From Dyadobacter chenwenxiniae (GTDB taxonomy: Bacteria > Bacteroidota > Bacteroidia > Cytophagales > Spirosomataceae), in NCBI RefSeq assembly GCF_022869785.1, contig NZ_CP094997.1, positions 3,038,001 through 3,102,000 on the forward strand: DNA of 64,000 nt, read 5' to 3'. The notes below the pieces were generated by a model. That model did not search any database. It was not told the DNA's origin and saw only the letters and a list, made by a program, of their open reading frames with translations. A program made the translations under genes and the position numbers. Shown here one piece after another: positions 27,435-35,288 of this stretch; positions within the stretch are counted from its first letter, which is position 1, and every line of letters begins with the position of its first letter.

Positions 27435-28835
27435 GTGACTGTTTTGCGTTTCAAATCCACGCTTTACAATTTTTGGATCAAATTAACCGGGCCGCCCACC
27501 AAATTTCCTCTGAACGCCCGGATATTTCACTCGGTATGCCTGATCTCGCTTGCTGCGCTGAGTTATAATGTGCCATTCAATTACTTTATAGGACTACCCA
27601 AAGTAGCCCTGATCAGCCTGGTAGTTTTGTTGATAATTACGGCTCTGTATTATGCTTCACGCATACGGAACCAGTATGGGATTTCGATTCTGATCACCAA
27701 TATGGTGGGATTGATATTATTCGTCATTAATTATTTTCTCAATTCCGGGCTGCGAGGCCCTACCGACCTCTTTTTTCTCCTCCTCCTGTTGTTGAGCATT
27801 GGCATAAGTCCTGCCAACCAGTATAAAATCTGGATTCCAATCAATATCCTGGTGGTTGTAACATTGAATGCCATTGAGTATTTCTATCCCGAAACGGTTC
27901 CATATACCTATGTTGACAGATACAGCGCGTTCATTGACCATATGTCCGCATATGTGGTTGTGTCAATCCTGGCATACATTTGTACGGATTATATCAGGCG
28001 GAGTTATGAAAATGAGAAGAAGTCTGCACTCGAAAAATCCCACTTTATTGCCGAGAAAAATCAGCAGATCCTGAAACAAAATGTTGAGCTTGAACGCATC
28101 AATGGCGAGAAGAACAAGCTCATGTCTATCGTCGCACATGACGTTCGGGCGCCGCTCGCCAGCATTCAGAATTTCCTGGAACTGCTGACTGACTACGAAC
28201 TGGACGAAGCCGAAAAAAAGGATATAAAGAAAGAGCTGCTCGATGCCACTAACGACACAATGGCTTTGCTGTCTAAGTTATTGAACTGGTCTAAATCCCA
28301 GATCAACGGCGTATCTGCTCAAAAGCAACGCCTGAACCTGGACGAACTGCTGAACACCACCCTGGCCCTTGAAAGGAGCAGCGCCACCAGAAAAAACATT
28401 GATCTTGATTACAAGATAGACCCGGCCATTGCGATTTTTGCAGACCGGGACATGATGCAGGTTGTGTTTAGAAATCTGATCGGCAACGCTATCAAATTCA
28501 CTCCAGAAGGCGGACAGGTAAGCATAGAATCCCAATTATCGGGCACTGACTGCATCATCGCGGTCAGGGATAACGGAATCGGGATCTCAGCTGAGCGACA
28601 GGCTGTCATTTTTTCGCTCAATGTGCAATCTACGTATGGAACCAAAAATGAGAAAGGCGTTGGCCTGGGCTTGTTATTAACCCAGGAATTCGTTGCTGCG
28701 CAGGATGGGAAGATCTGGTTCGAGTCGGCCCCTTCGGATGGAACAACGTTTTTTGTTGCTATCCCAAGGGCCTCGAAATCGACCTCAACCACTGAACCGG
28801 ATCAATTGCAATTCGGAACTTCCGACAGGTTGTAA
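27435..28835 (+). CDS. Membrane-bound sensor histidine kinase
   Basis: The 466-residue protein starts at a GTG. The first 200 residues hold about six membrane helices (for example LISLAALSYNVPFNYFIGL and VALISLVVLLIITALYYA), with no large external domain. A coiled linker rich in E and K follows, then the dimerisation helix with H235 in VAHDVRAPLASI and an ATPase domain with NLIGNAIKFT, DNGIGI and GVGLGLLL. The N-terminal sensor resembles 7TMR-type kinases but the ligand is unknown. Its 3' end overlaps the convergent DUF4406 gene by 34 bases. Confidence 0.9.
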   Translation: MTVLRFKSTLYNFWIKLTGPPTKFPLNARIFHSVCLISLAALSYNVPFNYFIGLPKVALISLVVLLIITALYYASRIRNQYGISILITNMVGLILFVINYFLNSGLRGPTDLFFLLLLLLSIGISPANQYKIWIPINILVVVTLNAIEYFYPETVPYTYVDRYSAFIDHMSAYVVVSILAYICTDYIRRSYENEKKSALEKSHFIAEKNQQILKQNVELERINGEKNKLMSIVAHDVRAPLASIQNFLELLTDYELDEAEKKDIKKELLDATNDTMALLSKLLNWSKSQINGVSAQKQRLNLDELLNTTLALERSSATRKNIDLDYKIDPAIAIFADRDMMQVVFRNLIGNAIKFTPEGGQVSIESQLSGTDCIIAVRDNGIGISAERQAVIFSLNVQSTYGTKNEKGVGLGLLLTQEFVAAQDGKIWFESAPSDGTTFFVAIPRASKSTSTTEPDQLQFGTSDRL

Positions 28836-29167
28836 AAAATCTGCAGTCCTCGCTCCCGACCAATGCGCACATCTTCGTCTGCACCCTTGGAAGCGCCTTC
28901 CAGTCGCAGGATAGCGTCACATTTGTGCAGCAAACGCTCGGCAACCGGGTATAGGATCTCTTCATAAGGGGCGTCTCCGGGTACGCTCGATCCGGCCAGA
29001 CGCAGCAAAGGCAAAGCCACCCACTCTCCTATTACCGGCAAATGGCCCGCCCGGAATAGTTCAAGCGTAACGGATTCCAATTTGGACAGATTTTGCTGCA
29101 TCAGCGTGGGATCATCATTCGTGCCAGAACGATAAGGACCGGCGACAAGTATCATTAAACCTTTCAT
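28802..29167 (-). CDS. DUF4406 / nucleoside 2-deoxyribosyltransferase-like protein
   Basis: The 121-residue protein begins MKGLMILVAGPYRSGTNDDP, a Rossmann-like start with the AGPYR motif of nucleoside 2-deoxyribosyltransferases. It ends with DAILRLEGASKGADEDVRIGRERG, again as in that superfamily. Such proteins act on nucleotides or their sugars; the substrate is unknown. It is divergent from the DeoR regulator gene, with the palindromes at 29258-29288 between them, so it may be a target of that regulator. Confidence 0.75.
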   Translation of the reverse strand: MKGLMILVAGPYRSGTNDDPTLMQQNLSKLESVTLELFRAGHLPVIGEWVALPLLRLAGSSVPGDAPYEEILYPVAERLLHKCDAILRLEGASKGADEDVRIGRERGLQIFYNLSEVPNCN

Positions 29168-29257
29168 GATTATTTTTGATTAAATTAAGTGAATAGCTAA
29201 GCTGCTTTGATTAATTTTAACACTTTAGAATCAAAATAGATCTATAAATTTATCATT

Positions 29258-29288
29258 ATTGATCAAATTTGATTTTATTTGATCAAAT
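29258..29288. promoter_or_regulatory. Overlapping palindromes, likely operator of the DeoR regulator
   Basis: Three palindromes lie together: TTGATCAA (29259-29266), ATCAAATTTGAT (29262-29273) and ATTTGATCAAAT (29277-29288). Single TTTGATTA halves occur at 29206 and near 29175. They sit 14 bases before the regulator start and also upstream of the divergent DUF4406 gene. Confidence 0.6.
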
Positions 29289-29301
29289 GTAAATCTTTGC
29301 G

Positions 29302-30063
29302 ATGAATTTCCAAGAGCGAAAGAAAAAAATTCTGACCGCAGTTGAAGAATCGGGCAGCTTGTCGGTGTTTGAATTGTCGGAAAAACTGGCCATGTCACCT
29401 GCCACGATACGCCGTGACCTGCACGACATTGCCGAAGAAGGCTTGCTGCTGCGCACTCACGGGGGCGCTATGAAGATTGAGAATCCGGTTTTAACCAGCT
29501 TCGCTGCGAAAGCGGGCACGAATGAAGCGAACAAAGAAAAAATTGCGCAAGTCGCCGCTGAATATGTGACAGATGGAGACATTATTTTTCTTGATTGCGG
29601 CAGCACTGTTTTCAAAATGTGCCGGTATCTCAAAAAACGCAATGGAATCAAAGTGATCACCAATTCGCTCCCCATCATGGCAGAACTGATTGATGTCCCC
29701 TCCATAAGCCTGAATTTGATCGGTGGCGAAATTGACAAACAACGCAAAGCCGTTCACGGGCACAAGGCAATTGAACATATCGGCAGTTATCATGCGCACA
29801 AAGCATTCATAGGCATTGATGGAATTTCGGCGCACAATGGCTTAACTGCGCATAGCGAGCACGAATCTTCGATCACGTCTGCCTTTATAAGGAATGCTTC
29901 GCAGGTTTTTGTCCTTTGCGATTCGTCGAAGGTTGGTAAGGACAGCCACATTAAATTTGGCAACTTGTCACAGATTAACACCCTTTTCACAGATCAGGAT
30001 CTCGATCCGGGTAGAAAAAAGGGGCTTATTGAAAAAGGACTGAATGTGGTCATAGCCGAATGA
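29302..30063 (+). CDS. DeoR/GlpR family transcriptional regulator
   Basis: The 253-residue protein has the N-terminal helix-turn-helix of the family (about 1-57, with SVFELSEKLAMSPATIRRDLHDI and LRTHGGA). The C-terminal sugar-phosphate-sensing domain includes DGDIIFLDCGSTVFKM and FIGIDGISAHNGLT. These repressors are released by phosphorylated sugars. Palindromes upstream suggest self-control and control of the divergent DUF4406 gene. It converges on the AraC-type gene with 8 bases between the stops. Confidence 0.92.
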   Translation: MNFQERKKKILTAVEESGSLSVFELSEKLAMSPATIRRDLHDIAEEGLLLRTHGGAMKIENPVLTSFAAKAGTNEANKEKIAQVAAEYVTDGDIIFLDCGSTVFKMCRYLKKRNGIKVITNSLPIMAELIDVPSISLNLIGGEIDKQRKAVHGHKAIEHIGSYHAHKAFIGIDGISAHNGLTAHSEHESSITSAFIRNASQVFVLCDSSKVGKDSHIKFGNLSQINTLFTDQDLDPGRKKGLIEKGLNVVIAE

Positions 30064-30071
30064 TTCGCATC

Positions 30072-31091
30072 TCAATTGATGATGGCATTCTTCTGGTACG
30101 AGCCGGGCGTTGTTCCGGTCCAACGTTTGAATGCCCTGGAAAATGCACTGAGCTCATTGTAACCGAGCATGTAGGAAATTTCCTTGATTAAATATTTTCC
30201 GGAACTCAAATAATTCAGTGCCAGAGCTTTACGAACTTCATCCGCAACTTCCTGGTAAGTGACGTTTTCATCTTTGAGTTTGCGTTGCAGGCTTCTCGGG
30301 CTGACATTAAAATTTGCGGCAATCTCTTCCAGCGACACAATTCCGAGATACGCGTTTTTAAGCAGATATTGGTAAATCCGTGCACGGTAACTATCGCTTT
30401 CCGCCTGGGTAAGTTCAAGCAGATTCACATTTTGCAGCAAGCTGGTCTGCAACTCGTAATTGGCTGTAATAATGGGCAGGTCCCAGTATTTGCTGTCGAA
30501 CGTCAAAGCATATTCGTCCTTTGTTTCCAGTGGTTCGCAGCGCAAGAGTCTTGTATACTCTTTTGCAGCCGATGCGGTGAACGGCAAGCGGGCTTCTTCG
30601 GGTTTGATTTTTTCAAGAATAAATCCGTCCAGCTCGTGGATCAGAAACACCATAAAAAAATCAAGCGTTTGCTTAAATGCAAATTCGGAGTCTTTAAGCC
30701 TGGCCTGGTTCGGAATCAGATTAATGGTGAAACGCCGCTCACTTTGCCGCACTTCCATTTTGAAAAGATCCGTAACCAGTCCCGTTAACGAAGTAGCAAT
30801 GCTTACCGCATTCCCAACCGTTGTGCTGGTTTTCACAATTTCACCCACAACACCCAGCGCTGCCAGTTGCAGCGACTCGCCAAGGTGCAGACCAAAAAGC
30901 GGATCATTACTTAAATGACAGGCGTTAAGCCAAAGATCATTAAGCTGCTTTGCCGAAAAGGTGATACTATTCTTGCCTGTTAATTCAGGAAGTGAAATTC
31001 CTGAAAGTTTGCATAGTTGCGTTGCCGAAATGTCCCGCTGCACCGCATAAGCGACAATGCCCAGAACGAACTGTTCTTGTTGATCTTCCAT
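30072..31091 (-). CDS. AraC family regulator with OruR-type N-terminal domain
   Basis: The 339-residue protein has an N-terminal domain like the arabinose-binding-like region of OruR or ToxT-type regulators (about 20-210). The C-terminal double helix-turn-helix (about 240-335) contains EEIAANFNVSPRSLQRKLKDE and ISYMLGYNELSAFSRAFKRWTG. Ligand and targets are unknown. No gene is divergent close by. Confidence 0.9.
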   Translation of the reverse strand: MEDQQEQFVLGIVAYAVQRDISATQLCKLSGISLPELTGKNSITFSAKQLNDLWLNACHLSNDPLFGLHLGESLQLAALGVVGEIVKTSTTVGNAVSIATSLTGLVTDLFKMEVRQSERRFTINLIPNQARLKDSEFAFKQTLDFFMVFLIHELDGFILEKIKPEEARLPFTASAAKEYTRLLRCEPLETKDEYALTFDSKYWDLPIITANYELQTSLLQNVNLLELTQAESDSYRARIYQYLLKNAYLGIVSLEEIAANFNVSPRSLQRKLKDENVTYQEVADEVRKALALNYLSSGKYLIKEISYMLGYNELSAFSRAFKRWTGTTPGSYQKNAIIN

Positions 31092-31651
31092 GCCATAAAG
31101 ATATCATCGCCGGATTTTTGAAAAAAGCCCCTGTCGCCTAATGACAATCAAATGTCATGTAAAGACAAAAAAATATCCCCCCGACAAGGTCGGAAGGATA
31201 TCTGCGATACTCAACGTTAATTAAAGTACGAATCTACTACATATATTTTTGTAAAAGAAGCAACCACATTCGGCCGCAGAACATGGCCGATGCTCCGATA
31301 TTTGTCACTGCCTTTACAGCCGCTGGCATGTTGAACGTGCCGGCCCAGCAGGTCGAAAACCTTACTCAGCAAGTGCGTATGAAGTATACCGTTTGTTCAT
31401 TATCAGTCATATACGAGCTTTTTAGGGATTAACCTGAGGCCGAAAAGAATGCCCGATCTGATGTAATATTTAAAGCTAAAAAGCTGCCCAGGTTCCATGC
31501 AGACGAAAGCGTTCTTTGCATTTCGAAAACTGCTTGATAGAATAATTTCTACAATTTCAACAAAATAGTGAGCGGTTTATAGTACATTTTAATAAATTAG
31601 CTATTTTTAAGACATACAGACTCACACTTACAAAACGACCTGGCGCCCAGA
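31092..31651. other. Gene-poor stretch of 560 bases
   Basis: This stretch holds an orphan leftward terminator at 31173-31201 and a possible rightward -7 box TATTTTTG (31244-31251). A short open frame of 49 codons follows at 31283-31432 (start MADAPIFVTAFTAAGML). The frame has no recognised family and may be chance or a remnant. The rest is AT-rich and unexplained. Confidence 0.4.
31173..31201 (-). terminator. Orphan leftward terminator
   Basis: ATATCC (31173-31178) pairs with GGATAT (31196-31201), and CCGAC (31181-31185) with GTCGG (31189-31193). A run of seven T follows leftward. No leftward gene lies to its right for several kilobases, so it may end an unannotated RNA. Confidence 0.55.
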
Positions 31652-32299
31652 ATGAAACAAATATTACTTGTCGAAGACCACTCAGTAGTCAGACTGGCCA
31701 CCCGTTTCCTGATCCATAATCTGATCGATTCGGCCAGCATTATGGAAGCCACAAATTTTGAAGAAACACTCACACACGTATCATCATCGCATTTTGATCT
31801 CATCATGCTGGACATTGACATTCCTGGCGGCGAGGGTTTTAATATGATCCCGAGACTCAGAAAATTGCAGCCCAAGGTTAGCATTCTCGTTTTCTCAGGC
31901 ATGGATGAAGCGCTCTACGCCATGCATTACTTAAAAGCTGGTGCAAATGGCTTTCTGGCCAAAAATTCTCCTCAGCATACCGTAAAAGCAGCGATTTTAG
32001 CGGTGTTGGAAAACGGCCGGTTTGTAAGCGATATTGTACAACAACAGCTCATGCGGCACACTTTTGAGGCTGATATCAACAGTGGCAACCCGCTTGAAAA
32101 CCTTTCTCAAAGAGAGCTGGAAGTGATGGACCTGCTGCTGGATGGGAAATGGACAAAAGAGATAGCAACCCGCCTGAACATCACCGGAAGCTCAGTGAGC
32201 ACCTATAAATCCAGGATTTTTGAAAAGCTGGAAGTTTCCACGATCATTGAGATGTTTGTGAAAGTGGAGCACTACAAGAACCGCAGGCCTGGAAAATAA
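31652..32299 (+). CDS. NarL/LuxR family response regulator
   Basis: The 215-residue protein has a receiver with E8-D9 and phosphoacceptor D54 in IMLDIDIPGG. A LuxR-type helix-turn-helix follows (about 150-210, NLSQRELEVMDLLLDGKWTKEIATRLNITGSSVSTYKSRIFEKL). It binds DNA when phosphorylated by a partner kinase. It is the first gene of the rightward run that leads into the Kai-like genes, so the kinase at 35285 is a candidate partner. Confidence 0.92.
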   Translation: MKQILLVEDHSVVRLATRFLIHNLIDSASIMEATNFEETLTHVSSSHFDLIMLDIDIPGGEGFNMIPRLRKLQPKVSILVFSGMDEALYAMHYLKAGANGFLAKNSPQHTVKAAILAVLENGRFVSDIVQQQLMRHTFEADINSGNPLENLSQRELEVMDLLLDGKWTKEIATRLNITGSSVSTYKSRIFEKLEVSTIIEMFVKVEHYKNRRPGK

Positions 32300-32367
32300 G
32301 ACTTTAATAAACGCAACCCATTTCTCGGAATAGCCGTGGAAAAGCTGCGCAATGTGCATTTTCACAT

Positions 32368-32375
32368 TATATTTG
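32368..32375 (+). promoter_or_regulatory. -7 box (TATATTTG) deciding the start of the next receiver
   Basis: TATATTTG matches TAnnTTTG and ends 17 bases before the ATG at 32393. This argues against the earlier in-frame start at 32336, which would lie upstream of the promoter. Confidence 0.5.
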
Positions 32376-32392
32376 CGATTCACAATCTTCAA

Positions 32393-32791
32393 ATGAAGGA
32401 ACCCAAAACCATCTATCTGGCTGATGATGACCAGGACGACCGCTACTTCCTACGACAGGCAATGAAAGCCGCCAATGCTTCCACCGAAATTATCGAAGTG
32501 GAAAACGGTCTGGAATTGATCACCGTCATGAAAAAACAACCTGGGCCCCAGGCTTCGCTTATCCTGATGGACATGAACATGCCCAAAATGAACGGTCTCG
32601 AAACCATTGCGGCTATCCGGGCAGATACCGCGCTTTCGACGGTTCCGGTAGTAATGATTTCCACTTCGTCCAATTCTTCGCTCATCGAAATGGCCTACGA
32701 GGCCGGTGCAGATAGTTTTATCACCAAGCCGAGCACATTTGAGGAATTCAACCAGCTTGGTGTTCAGTTAACCGAAAAATTCCTTTCATAA
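32393..32791 (+). CDS. Single-domain response regulator
   Basis: From the ATG at 32393 the protein has 132 residues. The acidic pocket is D11-D12-D13, the phosphoacceptor D60 in ILMDMNMP, and the lysine K112 in FITKPSTFEE. There is no output domain. A TATATTTG box just upstream suggests its own promoter. It lies directly before the KaiC-like gene and could carry phosphate for that locus. Confidence 0.88.
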   Translation: MKEPKTIYLADDDQDDRYFLRQAMKAANASTEIIEVENGLELITVMKKQPGPQASLILMDMNMPKMNGLETIAAIRADTALSTVPVVMISTSSNSSLIEMAYEAGADSFITKPSTFEEFNQLGVQLTEKFLS

Positions 32792-32879
32792 TATACTCAC
32801 TTTGGGTGTAGAACATTTTTTATGCAACCCCAATTCGCGCATTCGGGCCCGCTCTGGCAGATTGGTACGGTATTTTTAA

Positions 32880-34646
32880 ATGTCAACTTCAGGACACGTT
32901 ACCAAGAGAATCATAACGTCATTTTCAATGTATAACAACCCCTCTGACTTAAACACCAGCCTGCCATCCTTGCAAAAGTCACGCACCGGCATTAAAGGCT
33001 TAGACGAAATCACGCTCGGCGGGCTTCCACAGGGAAGGCCGACATTAATATGCGGCTCCGCCGGATGTGGCAAGACGCTTTTCTCGATTGAATTTTTGGT
33101 GCACGGCGCGCTGGAATTCGGCGAGCCTGGTGTCTTTGTTGCATTTGAGGAAAAAACCGAAGAGTTGACTGTCAACGTCGCATCGCTCGGTTTTGACCTA
33201 GCACAAATGCAGAAAGACAGGCTCATCAAGCTCGATCACGTTCACATTGAAAGAAGTGAAATAGAAGAAACGGGCGAATACGATCTGGATGGTCTCTTTA
33301 TCCGCCTTGGTCATGCTATTGACAGCATTGGTGCCAAACGGGTTGTACTCGATACGATTGAAAGTCTTTTCTCCGGGCTTGATAATGAGGCGATCATTCG
33401 CGCCGAATTGAGGAGATTGTTTGAATGGCTGAAAAACAAAAACGTTACCACAGTCATTACCGGAGAAAAAGGCGAAGGCACACTTACACGCCAGGGACTT
33501 GAAGAATATGTTTCTGATTGTGTGATTATGCTGGATCACCGGGTTGAGAATAAAATTTCGACACGGCTTTTGCGCATTGTGAAATACAGGGGTTCCGTTC
33601 ACGGAACCAACGAATATCCGTTCCTGATAGACGAGGATGGCATTTCTGTGATGCCTGTAACATCACTCACGCTATCCCACTTTGCTTCCAGTGACCGTAT
33701 TTCATCAGGAATACCTGCGCTAAATAAAATGCTGGGTGGTAAAGGGTTTTTCAGGGGCAGCAGCGTTCTCGTTTCCGGGGCGGCAGGAACCGGCAAGACA
33801 AGTATCGCAGGTTCATTTGCCAACGAAAGCTGCCTTAATGGCGAAAAGTGCGTTTATTTCGCATTTGAGGAATCCCCAAAACAGATTATCCGGAATATGG
33901 GGTCCATAGGCATTGACTTACAGGCCCACATCGATAATGATCTATTGAAGTTCCATGCGTCCAGGCCTACATTGAATGGACTGGAGATGCATTTGTTAGC
34001 GATTAATAAGCTGATTACCCAATTTAAACCAACAACGGTTGTGGTAGATCCGATCACAAACCTGACCACCGTTGGCTCAGTCAGTGAGGTTAAAAGTTTG
34101 CTGATCAGGCTGATAGATTTTCTGCAATCGGAAGGCATTACCGTAATGTTCACTGCTCTGTCCCTGAATGACAGTATTTCAGAGCAAACAGACGAAAGCA
34201 TTTCTTCGCTGGTGGATGCGTGGCTGCTTGTACGCGACATTGAATTAAACGGTGAGCGAAACAGAGGACTTTACGTGATGAAATCGCGTGGTATGAAACA
34301 CTCAAATCAAGTAAGGGAATTTGTGATCAGCGACAATGGCTTGGATCTCTTGGATGTTTTCCTCGGACCGGATGGGGTGCTGACAGGTTCGGCAAGGGAA
34401 GCGCAACAGTTGCTGGAACAAACAGATGCGGCATTAAGAGATCACGCGGTGTCCAGGAAGGACAGGGAAATTGAAAGGAAAAAACTGGTGCTGGAATCCA
34501 AAATCAATAGCCTTAAAGAAGAATTCGAATCTTTGCAAGAGCAACTGAATAAAACCTTTATTGAAGAACAACTCAAACAAGAAGTCTTCGAGAAGAATCG
34601 GCAGGAAATTTCCCGTTTCCGCGACACCGGCAAATCATTGGAATAA
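32880..34646 (+). CDS. kaiC: KaiC-like double-domain ATPase
   Basis: The 588-residue protein has two RecA-like KaiC domains. The first has Walker A GSAGCGKT (K65, T66) and the paired glutamates in AFEEKTEE. The second has GAAGTGKT (K306, T307) and FEESPKQ. Near the end of the second domain the segment T437-D-E-S-I-S442-S443 lines up with the cyanobacterial KaiC autophosphorylation segment (T426, S431, T432). MKSRGMKHSNQVREF follows as in KaiC. A coiled coil (about 500-588, EIERKKLVLESKINSLKEEFESLQEQ) replaces the KaiC tail, and there is no KaiA gene nearby. A later ATG at 32928 is possible as the true start. The role is probably timing or stress signalling, not proven. Confidence 0.9.
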   Translation: MSTSGHVTKRIITSFSMYNNPSDLNTSLPSLQKSRTGIKGLDEITLGGLPQGRPTLICGSAGCGKTLFSIEFLVHGALEFGEPGVFVAFEEKTEELTVNVASLGFDLAQMQKDRLIKLDHVHIERSEIEETGEYDLDGLFIRLGHAIDSIGAKRVVLDTIESLFSGLDNEAIIRAELRRLFEWLKNKNVTTVITGEKGEGTLTRQGLEEYVSDCVIMLDHRVENKISTRLLRIVKYRGSVHGTNEYPFLIDEDGISVMPVTSLTLSHFASSDRISSGIPALNKMLGGKGFFRGSSVLVSGAAGTGKTSIAGSFANESCLNGEKCVYFAFEESPKQIIRNMGSIGIDLQAHIDNDLLKFHASRPTLNGLEMHLLAINKLITQFKPTTVVVDPITNLTTVGSVSEVKSLLIRLIDFLQSEGITVMFTALSLNDSISEQTDESISSLVDAWLLVRDIELNGERNRGLYVMKSRGMKHSNQVREFVISDNGLDLLDVFLGPDGVLTGSAREAQQLLEQTDAALRDHAVSRKDREIERKKLVLESKINSLKEEFESLQEQLNKTFIEEQLKQEVFEKNRQEISRFRDTGKSLE

Positions 34647-34668
34647 CAAAATGCACCAAAATAATTAA

Positions 34669-34968
34669 ATGGAAGATACAGCAGAAATGTGGGAACTAAG
34701 GTTGTATGTGGCAGGCAAAACCACTAAGTCGGTTACTGCACTAACCAACCTTAAAAAATATTGTGAAGAACATTTAAAAGGTAAATACGTCATTGAAGTA
34801 ATCGATCTTCTTTTACAGCCGCAATTGGCTGAGGGCGACCAGATACTTGCTATTCCTACCCTTGTGAAGAAAGTGCCGGAACCGATTCGCAAGATCATTG
34901 GAGATCTATCCAACGAAGAGAAAGTTTTAGTTGGATTAAATATACGCCCTGCAAAAAGAACAGAATGA
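34669..34968 (+). CDS. kaiB: KaiB-like protein, first copy
   Basis: The 99-residue protein has the KaiB pattern: WELRLYVAGKTTKSVTALTNL, then IEVIDLLLQPQLAEGDQILAIPTL, then PIRKIIGDLSNEEKVL. KaiB binds the KaiC ring after a fold switch in cyanobacteria. It starts 22 bases after the KaiC-like stop. Its stop overlaps the start of the second copy (ATGA), so the two are made together. Confidence 0.88.
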   Translation: MEDTAEMWELRLYVAGKTTKSVTALTNLKKYCEEHLKGKYVIEVIDLLLQPQLAEGDQILAIPTLVKKVPEPIRKIIGDLSNEEKVLVGLNIRPAKRTE

Positions 34969-35288
34969 ACGAAAACACGGATACTGAGCCAACTAACCCG
35001 ACCGACGATAACGATTTTTACGTGCTTCGGCTGTTTGTGACAGGCGCGTCCGTTAATTCGATAAGAGCGGTCGTTAATGTAAAAGAAATATGTGAAACCT
35101 ATATCAAAGACAAGTATTCTTTGGAAATCATCGATGTCCATCAACAGAAAAGCATCGCTGAACAAGAACAGATCATTGCTTTACCCTTACTAATCAAGAC
35201 TACGCCGCTTCCGGCCAGAAGGCTGATCGGCGACATGTCCGACACACAAAAAGTACTCAAAGGTCTGGGAATCTCGATTGGATCATGA
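34965..35288 (+). CDS. kaiB: KaiB-like protein, second copy
   Basis: The 107-residue protein repeats the KaiB pattern after an acidic N-terminal tail: FYVLRLFVTGASVNSIRAVVNV, LEIIDVHQQKSIAEQEQIIALPLLI and PARRLIGDMSDTQKVL. Clear divergence from the first copy suggests different partners, perhaps one for KaiC and one for the kinase. It overlaps both neighbours by four bases (ATGA). Confidence 0.88.
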   Translation: MNENTDTEPTNPTDDNDFYVLRLFVTGASVNSIRAVVNVKEICETYIKDKYSLEIIDVHQQKSIAEQEQIIALPLLIKTTPLPARRLIGDMSDTQKVLKGLGISIGS

